Origin: Vibrio sp. CDRSL-10 TSBA
GTDB lineage: Bacteria > Pseudomonadota > Gammaproteobacteria > Enterobacterales > Vibrionaceae
Direction of reading: 5' to 3'
DNA length: 64,000 nt
NCBI GenBank assembly: GCA_039696685.1
Contig: CP155566.1
Coordinates: forward strand, 434,001 to 498,000
Shown: positions 1 through 10,048 of the stretch, one piece after another
How positions within the stretch are numbered: the stretch's first letter is position 1
Layout of the letters: each line of letters opens with the position of its first letter
Made by a program: the position numbers and the translations under genes
Notes under the pieces: model-generated
The model's input: the letters and a program-made list of their open reading frames with translations, nothing else
The model's database searches: none
Told to the model about the DNA's origin: nothing

Positions 1-748
1 GATCAGGTACTGGGCTGTAATGGTTTGAAAACTCTGTTATCGCAGCATGGCATCGAGTATGTGCTGCAAGTGCTGGAATGGGTCGAGCAGGCCCGGTTTC
101 TGGGAAGGTGAAGTGGAATTTGTCACCCCGGATCAGCGTCATCTGACCACGATTATGCGTATCCAAGCCATCACTGAAGCCGGAAGCATCAGCTATTACA
201 TTACCTCGCTGGTGGATATCAGCGAACGTAAAGCACTGGAAAATAAACTGCGTGAACTGAGTGAGAAGGACTCGCTGACTCAACTGTGGAACCGGCGTAA
301 GTTCGAACAGGAGCTGCAGGCGCAGACCCAGCTCGTGGCGCGTTATCCCGACAGTCATGATGCTTGTCTGGTACTGATTGATATCGACTTTTTCAAACGG
401 ATTAACGATGAAAAAGGGCACGATGTGGGTGATCAGGTGATCATCCAGGTAGCCCGAATTCTCTCTGGCCAGTTACGCACCACCGACTTTATCAGCCGGA
501 TCGGCGGTGAGGAATTTGCTGTGATCATGCCGCATACAGCCATTGATGAAGCGCAGGCGGTGGTCGAGCGTTTGCGCCATGCGGTTGACTTAGACCAAAG
601 TCTGACTGTGACCATCAGTGCCGGAATTACCGACTTGAACCAGGACAGCACCCGTTCCTACAAATGTGCTGACATTGCCTTGTATGAGTCTAAAACCCTG
701 GGACGCAACCGGGTTTCGCTCTGTTACAGCTGTGATGATATTGCTTAG
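1..748 (+). CDS. Diguanylate cyclase (GGDEF), 5' partial
   Basis: C-terminal part of a protein that makes the second messenger c-di-GMP from two GTP. The frame is open from base 1, so the start lies outside the window. The first ~70 residues look like the end of a PAS/PAC sensor (ending near DISERK), then a GGDEF domain follows, with DSLTQLWNRR at its start, the IDIDFFKRIND metal-binding segment, and the active-site motif GGEEF in RIGGEEFAVIMP. The frame is broken at 96-100 (GTTTC); removing one T joins EQAR to FWEGEVEF, a typical PAC ending. An RxxD inhibitory site is not evident before GGEEF (TTDFISRI there). The input sensed is unknown because the N-terminus is missing. Confidence is high for the domain and low for the signal. 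Confidence 0.9.
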
Positions 749-900
749 TGTTTATTACTACTGATAAATGTTGATGAGTGTCACATTTTTCTGACACTGC
801 GACTAAAGTCTAATTTCTCTTTTTACTTGAGCTAAACTGTACAATAAGTAGACTGTTGTTCTTTTCATCAATAGTCGTCCGGGTACTGAGCTATCATGTC

Positions 901-946
901 GTCACCGCTGTGTGATGAACAAGTTGTCACCGCTGTGTGATGAACA
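901..946. repeat. Two direct copies of a 21-bp sequence
   Basis: GTCACCGCTGTGTGATGAAC plus one A occurs at 901-921 and again, identical, at 926-946, with a 25-bp period. The second copy contains the ATG of the possible small gene at 940. It could be a regulator site or a recent slippage duplication; the sequence alone does not decide. Confidence 0.8.
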
Positions 947-1116
947 GACAGCACGATAAAGACGCCGGGCAAAACGGGGCAGGTATGGTTAATCACTTTC
1001 TGGTGAGGCTGACCATTGGCTTTTTGTTGGTGTTGGGCATAAAACTGAGCGCACTTTATTTCCTACCTATGGTTTTATTGCTGAATACCCATCACAAAGA
1101 GTTCTTTGGCTGGTAG
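940..1116 (+). CDS. Possible small membrane protein (58 aa)
   Basis: Open frame starting at ATG 940, or more likely at ATG 985 (43 aa) just after the purine-rich GGGGCAGGT. The product is hydrophobic, with a stretch LTIGFLLVLGIKLSALYFLP followed by more leucines and a short polar end (HHKEFFGW). This is what a one- or two-helix inner-membrane peptide looks like. It lies between the diguanylate cyclase and the pykF terminator and runs into that terminator. I do not recognise a family. The composition and the good fit to the terminator argue for a real gene, but length alone gives little support. Confidence 0.45.
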   Translation: MNRQHDKDAGQNGAGMVNHFLVRLTIGFLLVLGIKLSALYFLPMVLLLNTHHKEFFGW

Positions 1117-1139
1117 TTGAACCACAGAAATTAAAGACA

Positions 1140-1167
1140 AAAAAATCGGGGCATGCCCCGATTTTTT
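1140..1167. terminator. Rho-independent terminator, bidirectional
   Basis: Perfect hairpin AATCGGGGCATGCCCCGATT flanked by A-run and T-run on either side, so it can stop transcription from both directions: pykF on the minus strand and the small ORF on the plus strand. Confidence 0.85.
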
Positions 1168-1179
1168 ATTGTCTGTCAT

Positions 1180-1203
1180 CTTATCCGGCGCAGGCCGGAT
1201 AAG
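1180..1203. other. Perfect 10-bp inverted repeat downstream of pykF
   Basis: CTTATCCGGC and GCCGGATAAG separated by four bases (GCAG). It lies between the pykF stop and the T-rich terminator. It lacks its own T-run, so it is better seen as a mRNA 3'-end stabilising stem or a short REP-like palindrome than a terminator. Confidence 0.6.
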
Positions 1204-1221
1204 TGCCTCAGCGGACTGAAA

Positions 1222-2634
1222 TTACAGTACGTGAACAGATGTTGTGTTGGTGGTACCTGAAGCAACCAGAGCGCCAGAAACCATAACCACGATGTCGCCT
1301 TTCTTACCCAGACCAGATTCCAGAGCAATCTCTTTACCCAGACGGTAGAAGTCATCAGTGCTGGCGATTGAATCAACCACAACCGGACGAACACCTTTAG
1401 TCAGAACCAGCTGAGCGGCGGTTTTCTTGTTCGTAGTTACCGCGATGATGTTCGCCGTCGGGAAGTACTTACGTACTGAACGTGCAGATTTACCCGCTTC
1501 AGTTGCAACCACAATCAGTGGTGCAGCCAGTTTCTCAGCAGTATCTACCGCGCCTTTACATACCGCTTCAGTGATGCGCAGACGTGGGCTGTCCAGACGA
1601 GAACCCAGTTCTGCTTTCAGAGCTGAGTCAGTACGGTTTGCGATTTGCGCCATGATCGTCACAGCTTCAACCGGGTATTTACCTTTCGCGGTTTCACCAG
1701 ACAGCATCACTGCGTCAGTACCGTCCATGATCGCGTTCGCTACGTCACCCGCTTCTGCGCGAGTAGGACGTGGGTTCTTGATCATTGAATCCAGCATTTG
1801 TGTTGCAGTGATAACCACTTTACGTGCACGGTTACATTTCTCGATCATCATCTTCTGCGCGAAGATAACTTCTTCAGCCGGGATTTCTACACCCAGGTCG
1901 CCACGTGCAACCATGATACCGTCAGACAGTTCCAGGATTTCGTCGAAGTTGTCTACGCCTTCCTGGTTTTCAATTTTAGAGATGATCTGGATGTTTTCGC
2001 CGCCGAATGCTTTCAGCACGTCGCGGATTTCTTTCACGTCAGAACCTTTACGGATGAAAGATGCTGCAACGAAATCAACGCCTTGCTCACAACCAAATTT
2101 CAGGTCATTTTTGTCTTTTTCAGACAGGGCTGGCAGGTTCACAGAAACGCCTGGCAGGTTAACACCTTTGTTTTCGCCCAGTGCGCCGTTGTTAAGAACT
2201 TTACATTTTACTTCGCTGTCAGTTTTAGCAACCACTTCCATTTCGATCAGACCATCGTCAACCAGGATAGTGTTGCCTACGTTCAGGTCGTCAGCGAAAC
2301 CGGCGTAAGTAACTGCCACGATGTCTTTGTTACCGACGACTTTAGTATCAGTGGTGAAGGTGAATTCCTGGCCTGCAACCAGCTCAACGTCATCACCGTT
2401 TTCCAGTTTGATAGTACGGATTTCAGGACCTTTAGTATCCAGCAGGATAGCCAGTTCCTTACCTGTGTTTTCCATGACAGTACGGAAGTTCGCGATGCGA
2501 GTACCGTGCTCGACAAAGTCACCGTGAGAGAAGTTAAGGCGCATGACGTTCATTCCGGCTGCAACCAGTTCAGTCAGCTTCTCTACAGATTCAGTTTTAG
2601 GGCCAATCGTACAAACGATTTTGGTCTTTTTCAT
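1222..2634 (-). CDS. pykF: Pyruvate kinase, type I
   Basis: Glycolytic enzyme converting phosphoenolpyruvate and ADP to pyruvate and ATP in the cytoplasm. At 470 residues it has the full length of the PykF class. The N-terminus [12 protein letters not shown] is diagnostic; also visible are the substrate and metal site segments (KIENQEGV with the active-site Lys, then [11 protein letters not shown]) and [19 protein letters not shown]. The C-terminal domain ends in TTSVHVL. PykF enzymes are activated by fructose-1,6-bisphosphate. The gene is complete, is transcribed away from the DeoR/glmS pair, and ends at a strong terminator. Its upstream region has a palindrome that could be a Cra/FruR site. 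Confidence 0.97.
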   Translation of the reverse strand: MKKTKIVCTIGPKTESVEKLTELVAAGMNVMRLNFSHGDFVEHGTRIANFRTVMENTGKELAILLDTKGPEIRTIKLENGDDVELVAGQEFTFTTDTKVVGNKDIVAVTYAGFADDLNVGNTILVDDGLIEMEVVAKTDSEVKCKVLNNGALGENKGVNLPGVSVNLPALSEKDKNDLKFGCEQGVDFVAASFIRKGSDVKEIRDVLKAFGGENIQIISKIENQEGVDNFDEILELSDGIMVARGDLGVEIPAEEVIFAQKMMIEKCNRARKVVITATQMLDSMIKNPRPTRAEAGDVANAIMDGTDAVMLSGETAKGKYPVEAVTIMAQIANRTDSALKAELGSRLDSPRLRITEAVCKGAVDTAEKLAAPLIVVATEAGKSARSVRKYFPTANIIAVTTNKKTAAQLVLTKGVRPVVVDSIASTDDFYRLGKEIALESGLGKKGDIVVMVSGALVASGTTNTTSVHVL

Positions 2635-2768
2635 GGAAGGGTCTCTCCGGTAAATAAAATTTAATAAATAAAGTAAAGTTTCGTTGTTAGCGTCGAAGTG
2701 AGCTCGGTGGTGGCAACTTATCTTCTTCTATTGCCAAGTGTAGTTCACGAGTTTTACTCACCTCAAAG

Positions 2769-2785
2769 CTGAAAGTCTTTCAACA
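2769..2785. promoter_or_regulatory. Possible Cra/FruR-type operator upstream of pykF
   Basis: GCTGAAAGTCTTTCAAC holds the 13-bp palindrome TGAAAG-T-CTTTCA. Enterobacterial Cra sites resemble GCTGAAWCGTTTCAGC and one represses E. coli pykF. The match is partial (odd-length symmetry and missing CG centre), so the assignment is tentative. Confidence 0.3.
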
Positions 2786-3040
2786 AATTTAGTCATTTTA
2801 TGACCATTTGTATGGGATGAAATTTCAGAAATCTTCAACTTATCCATGTTGAACGGGTTTTGTGACACTAATGCGGCGTCTGATTCTGTAATTTTTTTTC
2901 TTTTCGGGTGTGAATTCTAACACTGAATGAAGGCAATATCACTGTCTAAGGTTTGTCTTAGGACAAGGTTTTAGCGCGAAATAATAATTTTTTGGATCGA
3001 AATAAATGGACAGAAATGTTTCATCTTGATTATAATTTCT

Positions 3041-3053
3041 TTCGATTCGAAAC
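3041..3053. promoter_or_regulatory. Palindrome, possible DeoR-family operator
   Basis: TTTCGA-T-TCGAAA is a perfect inverted repeat 18 bp before the start of the DeoR-family gene. DeoR-family sites commonly contain TTTCG-like half-sites, and a similar TTTCGTTTCGAAA occurs inside the gene near 3296. Autoregulation is inferred from position only. Confidence 0.4.
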
Positions 3054-3070
3054 TAACAAAACAAAAAATC

Positions 3071-3832
3071 ATGTCGAAACGAAACACGCAGCTCAGACGA
3101 CACGCTATCGCCAATCTGGTGAATGAAAAAGGTGAAGTGAGCGTCGAAGCGCTTTCCAGTCAGTTTGATACTTCCGAAGTCACCATCCGAAAGGATTTGG
3201 CTTCATTGGAGGCTAACGGATTACTACTCAGACGCTATGGCGGCGCGATTGCGCTGCCTCGCGAAGTGGTGGCCGATGAAATGAATTCAAAAGTTTCGTT
3301 TCGAAAGGTTGAGCTGGCAAAAGCGGCGGCAGAGCTGATTCGGGAACATAACCGAATTGTGATCGACAGCGGCAGTACCACTGCGGCACTGATTCAGCAA
3401 CTGAACGACAAACGCGGCCTGGTGGTGATGACCAACTCCCTCAATGTCGCCAATGCGCTGAATGAACTGGAAAGTGAACCGACCTTATTAATGACCGGCG
3501 GAACCTGGGATACCCATTCAGAATCTTTCCAGGGCCAGGTGGCTGAATCTGTGCTGCGTTCCTACGATTTTGATCAGCTGTTTATCGGCGCAGACGGTAT
3601 TGATTTGGCACGCGGTACGACTACGTTTAATGAACTGGTCGGCCTGAGCAAAGTGATGGCGGAAGTGTCGCGCGAAGTGATCGTGATGGTCGAGTCAGAA
3701 AAAATAGGCCGTAAGATTCCCAATCTGGAACTGGCCTGGGACAGCATAGACGTGCTGGTCACGGACAGAGAGCTGTCTGATGACTATGCTAAACAAATTG
3801 AATCTCATCAGGTACGGGTGATCCGGGCCTGA
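3071..3832 (+). CDS. DeoR-family transcriptional regulator next to glmS
   Basis: 253-residue DNA-binding regulator. Residues ~1-60 form the DeoR winged HTH (VEALSSQFDTSEVTIRKDLA, then LLLRRYGGA). The C-terminal sugar-phosphate effector domain shows IDSGSTTAAL, MTNSLNVANAL and the LFIGADGID segment. I chose ATG 3071 (MSKRNTQLRRH), because the longer frame from 3026 adds a poorly matching AT-rich leader that overlaps the palindrome at 3041. It lies 108 bp upstream of glmS in the same direction; DeoR regulators at this position in Vibrio and Shewanella are associated with amino-sugar metabolism. An amino-sugar phosphate effector controlling glmS is therefore likely but inferred. Confidence 0.9.
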   Translation: MSKRNTQLRRHAIANLVNEKGEVSVEALSSQFDTSEVTIRKDLASLEANGLLLRRYGGAIALPREVVADEMNSKVSFRKVELAKAAAELIREHNRIVIDSGSTTAALIQQLNDKRGLVVMTNSLNVANALNELESEPTLLMTGGTWDTHSESFQGQVAESVLRSYDFDQLFIGADGIDLARGTTTFNELVGLSKVMAEVSREVIVMVESEKIGRKIPNLELAWDSIDVLVTDRELSDDYAKQIESHQVRVIRA

Positions 3833-3940
3833 TACAAATTATCCCGCTTCTAAGTGACATGGCTTGTTTCATTTGCTGAAAATGGCGTAAGCATACTTAG
3901 TCGTTTTGTCCGGAAGCAAAACAATTAACGGAGAATAAAC

Positions 3941-5774
3941 ATGTGTGGAATTGTTGGCGCAGTAGCGCAGCGTGATGTGGCAGAAATCCTGGTTGAAGGC
4001 CTGCGCCGTCTTGAATACCGTGGTTACGACTCAGCCGGTGTGGCGATTGTGGATGGTGAGCAGCAGCTGACCCGCATCCGTCGTCTGGGCAAAGTTCAGG
4101 AAACTGGCCGATGCGGTTGACGCGGCGCAGGTATCTGGCGGTACCGGTATCGCCCATACCCGCTGGGCGACGCACGGTGAGCCGTCTGAAGTTAATGCTC
4201 ACCCGCACATGTCTGGTGATATCGCTGTTGTGCACAACGGCATCATCGAAAACTACGAAAGCCTGCGTGAGCAACTGCGCGAACGCGGCTACGTGTTTGA
4301 ATCGCAAACCGATACCGAAGTCATTGCTCACCTGGTGGATTGGGAGCTGCGCAGCGCCTCTTCACTGCTGGAAGCGGTGCAGAAAACCGTTAAACAGCTG
4401 GAAGGCGCCTACGGTACTGTGGTTGTTGACCGCAAAGATCCAAGCCGTCTGGTGGTCGCTCGTTCCGGCAGCCCAATCGTGATCGGCTTTGGTGTCGGTG
4501 AAAACTTCCTGGCGTCAGATCAGCTGGCCCTGCTGAGTGTGACCCGCCGCTTTATGTACCTGGAAGAGGGCGACGTGGCAGAAATGACCCGCCGCGAAGT
4601 GAAAGTGTTTAACACCTTGGGCGAGCAGGTTGAGCGTGAGATTGTCGAATCGAACGCAGAACACGATGCCGGTGATAAAGGCCAGTACCGTCACTTCATG
4701 CAGAAAGAGATTTTCGAACAGCCAAAAGCGCTGCTCAACACCATGGAAGGTCGTATCACCAAAGATTCTGTGATAACCGAAAGCATCGGGGTGAACGCGG
4801 TTGAGATCCTGAGCAAGGTTGAGCACGTGCAGATCATTGCCTGTGGTACTTCGTACAACTCAGGCATGGCGGCGCGCTACTGGTTTGAAGCTCTGGCCGG
4901 TGTCAGCTGTGACGTGGAAATCGCGTCTGAATTCCGTTACCGCAACTTCGTGACCCGTCCGAACAGCCTGCTGATCACCTTGTCTCAGTCCGGTGAAACC
5001 GCCGATACCCTGGCTGCGCTGCGTATCGCCAAAGAGCGTGGCTACATGGCCGCGATGACTATCTGTAACGTCTCCGGTTCATCACTGGTACGTGAATCCG
5101 ATATCGCGTTCATGACCCGCGCCGGGACTGAAATCGGCGTGGCATCAACCAAAGCCTTCACCACGCAGCTAGCGGCGATGCTGATGCTGGTAACGGCAAT
5201 CGGTAAAGAGCAGGGCCGTATCAACAAAGCCAAAGAAGCGGAAATTGTCGAGGCGATTCACGCGCTGCCGGCGCAAATTGAAAGCGCACTGGCCTTCGAC
5301 AAGCAGATTCAGACTCTGGCGGAAGATTTTGCCGACAAGCATCACACCCTGTTCCTCGGCCGCGGTGAGTACTACCCGATTGCGATGGAAGCGTCACTGA
5401 AGCTGAAAGAGATCTCTTACATCCACGCAGAAGCGTACGCAGCCGGTGAACTGAAACACGGCCCGCTGGCACTGATCGACGCCGATATGCCGGTCGTGGT
5501 GATTGCACCCAATAACGACCTGCTGGAAAAACTGAAATCCAACGTCGAAGAAGTGCGCGCCCGCGGCGGCCTGCTGTATGTTTTCGCGGACGAGAAGGCC
5601 GGCTTTGAGGCGGATGAAAGCATGAAGATCATTCCGATGCCGCACGTCAGCGAAATCACTGCGCCAATCTTCTACACCGTACCGATGCAGCTGCTGTCGT
5701 ACCACGTCGCTCTGATCAAAGGTACCGACGTCGACCAGCCTCGCAACCTGGCTAAAGCGGTAACCGTAGAGTAA
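3941..5774 (+). CDS. glmS: Glutamine-fructose-6-phosphate aminotransferase
   Basis: Makes glucosamine-6-phosphate from fructose-6-phosphate and glutamine, the first committed step to UDP-GlcNAc for peptidoglycan and LPS. The start MCGIVGA gives the N-terminal catalytic Cys, followed by an Ntn glutaminase domain ([29 protein letters not shown]). Two SIS isomerase domains follow ([28 protein letters not shown]) and the end is [16 protein letters not shown] precedes ATG 3941. The frame is broken at 4100-4104 (GAAAC); deleting one A gives [12 protein letters not shown] and a 610-residue protein of normal length. As the gene is essential, the shift is best read as a sequence error. It ends at a terminator. 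Confidence 0.97.
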
Positions 5775-5803
5775 TTCAGTTACCCGCCCCCGCCCAAAAA
5801 AAG

Positions 5804-5843
5804 AAAAGGCGCAGTCAGATTCAATTCTGGCTGCGCCTTTTTG
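5804..5843 (+). terminator. Rho-independent terminator after glmS
   Basis: Stem AAAAGGCGCAG / CTGCGCCTTTTT with a 16-base loop region, followed by T-rich sequence, 30 bp after the glmS stop. Confidence 0.85.
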
Positions 5844-5887
5844 TTTCCTTACTTTTCGGAAACAGTGCTCCGGGAACAGAAGCGGGA

Positions 5888-5976
5888 ACAGGACACACAC
5901 CGTCGTGGTGTTCCTTTTTTACGGGGACACTCGCCTATATGTTTGTGCTGGTTTAAAGGTGTGTGTCCTGCTTAAA
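5888..5976. repeat. REP-like palindrome (GGACACACACC family), copy 1
   Basis: Starts AGGACACACACCGTCGTGG and ends AAAGGTGTGTGTCCTGCTTA, so the outer arms GGACACACACC and GGTGTGTGTCC are perfect reverse complements. An internal degenerate half-site (GGGGACACTCGCC) sits between. The element lies between glmS and the end of the yjb operon. Confidence 0.85.
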
Positions 5977-6016
5977 AATTGTTCCGTCCGAGCTCGATAT
6001 CCTTTTCTTAGGTGCA

Positions 6017-6053
6017 TAAAAAATGACGATGCTGTAAACACAACATCGCCATT
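6017..6053 (-). terminator. Terminator of the yjb operon
   Basis: On the minus strand, AAATGGCGATGTTGTG / CAGCATCGTCATTT form an imperfect hairpin followed by a T-run, about 45 bp after the yjbH stop. Confidence 0.65.
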
Positions 6054-6098
6054 TGAATTACTTGTTAACGCATTTGTTAACGTACTTGCTGACTCAGG

Positions 6099-8295
6099 TT
6101 AGTTTGCGCTGCTTGGCTTCTGGTACCACTGTGAACGCGAATCGGTTTCGGTAAACAGATAGTGCTGTTTACGCAGCATCTGGCCGCCATCACGGGTAAT
6201 TGGTTCCCAGGCGATATTGGCGCGGCTGGTACTTGGTTTCACCGTCATGATATCCATCGGGATAGAAACATAGAAACCTTTACTGAAGCTGCCTTCACCG
6301 TACTCTTCGGCACTCAGGTTAGTTTTAGCCGCGTATGCACCAACAGTTACGCCAGACTTAAACTGCTTAGAAAAATCGACCATCACACCGACATCGCCAC
6401 CCAGGAACTTACCTGCGTGTACTTTGATCAGCGTATTGTCCAAAAATTCCCACTGCGGCATGTAGTACGCCGACACATGGCCGGTTGTTCCGCGGCTCAG
6501 TACATAAGCCTGACAAGACGGAATACGCTCGTCACAAGTGGCTTCGTCGTAGAAGAAGTAGTCGTCAGTAAAGACACCAAACCAGGAATCCGGATCACGC
6601 TGACTCACCAGGTTAGCATCCACACCCAGCGCCCAGTTCGCATTCATCGGACGATAGAGCACTTCACTGCCGACACCGGCAAACATGCTTTCCAGATAAC
6701 CGCCATACACCTGGGTGTACAGACCGTCAGTCGGCTGGGCAAACCAGGTCAGCTGTAAGTTGTTCAGACGTACCGGATGATCATGCACGTAAGCACGGAA
6801 CATGGTTCGCACCCTTGGGGTCGCGTAGTTGCGAACGTGTGGCGAGTTCTCGACGTAGTTGAACTTGTCATAGTTATCGACCAGGTTGAAGTAAATCGAG
6901 CCGCTTAACTCAACATTATCAGCCAGCCACAACTTAGCGCCCGCGTTAACGCCCAGGCTGTAAAGATAGAAGGTTTCCGGTGCGCCGAGGCTCTGCTTCA
7001 ACGATGGATCGATATTGTAATCCCACACCTTGCGGGTTGTCGCCTGGTTATCACCTCGCTCAGCACGCGGTTCACTGACGGAGAAAGCGTTCTTCACATC
7101 AGAGTTCACGCTCATGTAGTTTGCCGCCTGAACATATTGCTCACGGTCTACCTGAGTTTCGGTCATATCCATACCGGCTTGCTGTTCCACAATGCGGAAG
7201 GTACGAATCGAGGCGTCAGAGGCATTATTCAGAATCGCAGCCGTGCGATCCAATGCTTCCGTACGGTCACGATATTTCTTCTGCTCGCCGCGCACGACAA
7301 TTTCATCATCACTGACACGGATATCATTCAGCTCGTAGCCGGCGTTGTCTTCAAGTTTCCTGAGCGACCTGCTGCCAGTCCGTATCTTGCGGATTCGGGC
7401 GTAACTGAGCCTGAGGTTTTGGATCATCACGCCAGGTGGTCGACATATCGTTAAAGTTGGTATAAAGGTTAAAGCCCAGCGTCAGCGTGTCACCGCGCTC
7501 ATAGCTGACCTTCGCATCCCCCCAGTCGCCTAAACGATAGTTGATCCCGAAGTTCCACGGAGTGTGCTGGCGCAGAAGCTTACCGTTGACGGTGGGTAAG
7601 TCCTGACTGTAGTCGTTGCCTTCATATTCCACTTTAATGCGCAGTGGTTCGTACGGCGTCTGATATTCGATCCCACCGAACAGGGCAGCAGGGCCCTTAA
7701 ACCAGCGATCCAGGTCAACACTACCGCCTGAACCGGCATATTCATCGTTGTTACGGATACAGTAACTGTCGGTGGCTTTACAGAACGGGTTGGTGACCGA
7801 ACCGCTCTGGCCCAGGTAGCCCCAGCCCATACCCAGGGTAAAATCCAGGTTGCCGAAACGCTTGGTCGCCGCAACAAATTCACCGTCAAACAGACCGGTA
7901 CCACCGATATCGCGGATACCGAACGAGGTTTCCGGTAACCAGTAGCTCTCTTGCAGCAGGCGCAGTTTAAAATCCAGGCCTTTGTCGGTATACAGGTTGT
8001 CGCCACTGTAGCTTTCATCGTTACTGAATTTAAAATCAGGGACACGGGTATAACGAATAGTGGTTTCCAGCCAGCTCATCAACTGCAGCGACACCATGTA
8101 ATGCTGATAATCATCGTTGATGGTCGCACCCAGGTTGAATTCACCTTCTTCGGCCATGCGGCCGGTCGGAGTCTGCATCAAACCGGTGCCGCCAAAATCA
8201 GTCTGAGAGACTTTCCATTGAGTATTCGGGTCCGCGTAAATAACAGACGATGAAAGCACACTGCACACAGCAATCAGTAAAGTCGAGTGTTTCAT
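6099..8295 (-). CDS. yjbH: YjbH/GfcD-family outer-membrane exopolysaccharide protein
   Basis: Restored length 731 residues, near the ~700 of E. coli YjbH. It begins with a signal peptide (LLIAVCSVLSSSVIYADP), and the mature start SQTDFGGTGLMQTPTGRMAE is typical of the family. It is rich in alternating aromatic/polar segments expected of outer-membrane beta strands, and two such barrels are predicted for YjbH/GfcD. Its role in exopolysaccharide secretion is known only genetically. The frame is broken at 7355-7359 (GTTTC on the plus strand, GAAAC in the coding strand); deleting one base joins DWQQVAQ to ELEDNAGYELND. It is the last gene of the operon, 4 bp after yjbG, and ends at a hairpin. Confidence 0.9.
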
Positions 8296-8299
8296 CTGT

Positions 8300-9041
8300 T
8301 TATAATCCTTTTCTCATACTGATGAGTTTTACAATATCTCTTTCTAAATCAACCAGCTGAGGTTCATCTGAGCCAAAGCCAAGAAATATAACACTGCCCG
8401 GCGCCAGATGGCGGCGTTCATTATTGAAGTACTCGTAGCCAGAGCGGAAAGTCTGACCATCCGGATAAATCACCCAGGCCAGGCTGTTGTCAGCGCTCGA
8501 CAGCGGCGTCACGTTTTCCAGGTAATCACTGAGATGATAAGCCGGATTAAACGGCACGCTTTGCGGGCGGAAAAGTAAGCCTTCAATGCTGATGTGCTCA
8601 TTGCGCTGCGGGATAATCAGTTCGAATTCACCACTCATCATCGGATTAGCAGCGGGTTTGAGACGAATGGCATCATAGTCGAGCGAAGTAAACTCACGAT
8701 AACCAATATCCCAGCGTTTGATCTGTTCAATCAGCAGCTGCACCGAAGTGGTCCATTCACTGTGCGTGTTGGCAAAGGTTTGCAGTTGGTCCAGAAACCT
8801 TAGCTTTTAATTGCTGGGCTTTACCTTCTTTGTCACTGTCAAACAGCTGATTAGAGAGAGGGTACACCACAGGCGAAGCCTGTTTGGATTGAGCAATCGA
8901 ATCAGCCAACACCCGATCAAGGCGAACAGGTTGAGAATATTCCAAAGCGATCCCTTCTCCGGGCAGTTCGACCACCAGAGGTTTCGCATAAGAGGAGACA
9001 GACAATAGAATGAAACTGCCGAGCAGAATTTTCCGTTTCAT
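8300..9041 (-). CDS. yjbG: YjbG/GfcC-family periplasmic polysaccharide protein
   Basis: Restored length 246 residues, as in E. coli YjbG (~245). It has a signal peptide (KILLGSFILLSVSSYAKP) and then a GfcC-like beta-grasp region (SIEGLLFRPQSVPFNP; VIYPDGQTFRSGYEYFN; VIFLGFG). GfcC resembles part of Wza and is thought to act in the periplasm during polysaccharide export. The frame is broken at 8794-8798 (GAAAC on plus); deleting one base gives KAKVLDQLQTFANTHSEWTT and joins the two halves. It is flanked by yjbF (77 bp upstream) and yjbH. Confidence 0.9.
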
Positions 9042-9117
9042 GGGTAATACTCTTCTAATTTAACGGCAAGCGTTAGTCGTTACTTAATGACAGACATCAG
9101 TTATTTAACAGCAAACG

Positions 9118-9783
9118 TCAGTTAACGGCGTAAGGCTTAACGATCTCTAACTCGATATAGAGCTGATCCGGGATAACCCATTGGGCGCTCTTCACCACCT
9201 GACCTTGTTGATCAACCCAGTAATGGCTCGACATTTGAGAGCCTGAGTCCTTAAAGCGCACATCTTCCTGAATATGCGTGGTCTGCTTTGTCCATACCGA
9301 GGAAGTGACGGTTTCGTTGCCGATAACATGCGAGGTCACATCGGCAATATGGCCAAACTGGTAGCCGGGTTGCCAGTCATAAGTGGCTTGCCATTGCGGT
9401 GCAGTATTTGCTGACGGTGAAGTGAGCTGATTGGTTGCTGAAACATTAACCAGGTTGGTGTTGGGTAAATTCAACGTTTTAACAATGCGGCCGTTTTCTG
9501 TCGTGATCATAGCCTGGTCGGCAGAAACCCATTTTAATTGTACATTGCCGGTTTGCGGGTTTATTTCAGTTAAAGCCAGAACCATGGATATTTGATGCGT
9601 ACCGTTTACCCGGGCATACAGGTTGGCATAAGGCAGATTTTCTATCTGTTCTTGGGAGAGGTTCACATCTTCAAAACCGAGAAAAGCTTCTTTCAATGTG
9701 GAACCGGTATCTAAAAATCGTTGGCTGCAGCCTGCCAGTAAAGTAAAAATAAAGACAGAAGTGTAGCGAGTAAACTGGCTCAT
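9118..9783 (-). CDS. yjbF: YjbF/GfcB-family lipoprotein
   Basis: 221 residues with a lipoprotein signal peptide: FIFTLLAGCSQRF places the lipidated Cys in the lipobox LAGC. The body matches the YjbF/GfcB family (LKEAFLGFEDVNLSQEQIE; WVSADQAMITTENGRIVKT; ending ELEIVKPY). Family members form a beta-propeller-like or barrel periplasmic domain attached to the outer membrane and belong to exopolysaccharide operons. It is the second gene of the operon; between it and yjbE a terminator-like hairpin should lower expression compared with yjbE. The start is at ATG 9783. Confidence 0.9.
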   Translation of the reverse strand: MSQFTRYTSVFIFTLLAGCSQRFLDTGSTLKEAFLGFEDVNLSQEQIENLPYANLYARVNGTHQISMVLALTEINPQTGNVQLKWVSADQAMITTENGRIVKTLNLPNTNLVNVSATNQLTSPSANTAPQWQATYDWQPGYQFGHIADVTSHVIGNETVTSSVWTKQTTHIQEDVRFKDSGSQMSSHYWVDQQGQVVKSAQWVIPDQLYIELEIVKPYAVN

Positions 9784-9954
9784 CCGTATGTCCTGAATGT
9801 AAGTCCTGAATAAATTAATGCGAACGGTATGTTATATCGATTAGCAGTACGTTAGTCACGTCAACGCTATATTTACGCAAAAGCTCTATTTGCGTCAAAA
9901 AGGAAGCGTGGCAAAAGAGTTATTACGTCAAAAACTAATTACCTAACAATATAA

Positions 9955-9990
9955 GCAAAAAAACACCCTTGGCTTAAGCCGAAGGGTGTT
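9955..9990 (-). terminator. Attenuator-like terminator between yjbE and yjbF
   Basis: On the minus strand AACACCCTTCGGC / GCCAAGGGTGTTTTTTT makes a strong stem with a T-run. It lies inside the operon, 58 bp after the yjbE stop, so partial read-through would set the ratio of YjbE to YjbFGH. Confidence 0.8.
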
Positions 9991-10048
9991 TGGCGTCAAA
10001 ATACTAACGCTTGGTCAGTACCGTCACGCTTAGTTAGTACTATCACGC

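Larger units (their letters stand above)
2635..3070. other. Divergent intergenic region pykF / DeoR regulator
   Basis: 436 bp without a credible gene. It is AT-rich and must hold the promoters for pykF (minus) and the DeoR regulator (plus). Two palindromes are noted separately (2769-2785 and 3041-3053). A T-run (TTTTTTTC, about 2893-2900) and a tract of W-rich sequence around 2980-3040 are the only other notable traits. Confidence 0.6.

Noticed and set aside
1427-2664. Long plus-strand frames opposite pykF (293 and 288 residues)
   Set aside because: pykF on the minus strand is a full, conserved gene; these are mirror frames without motifs.
3941-5774. Treating the split genes (glmS, rml genes, galU and others) as pseudogenes
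   Set aside because: Apart from the single extra base, each gene is intact and of normal length, and glmS is essential. Mass inactivation by one kind of change is not credible.
5905-6102. 65-residue frame between glmS and yjbH
   Set aside because: It covers a REP-like element and the yjb terminator and has no RBS or recognisable protein features.
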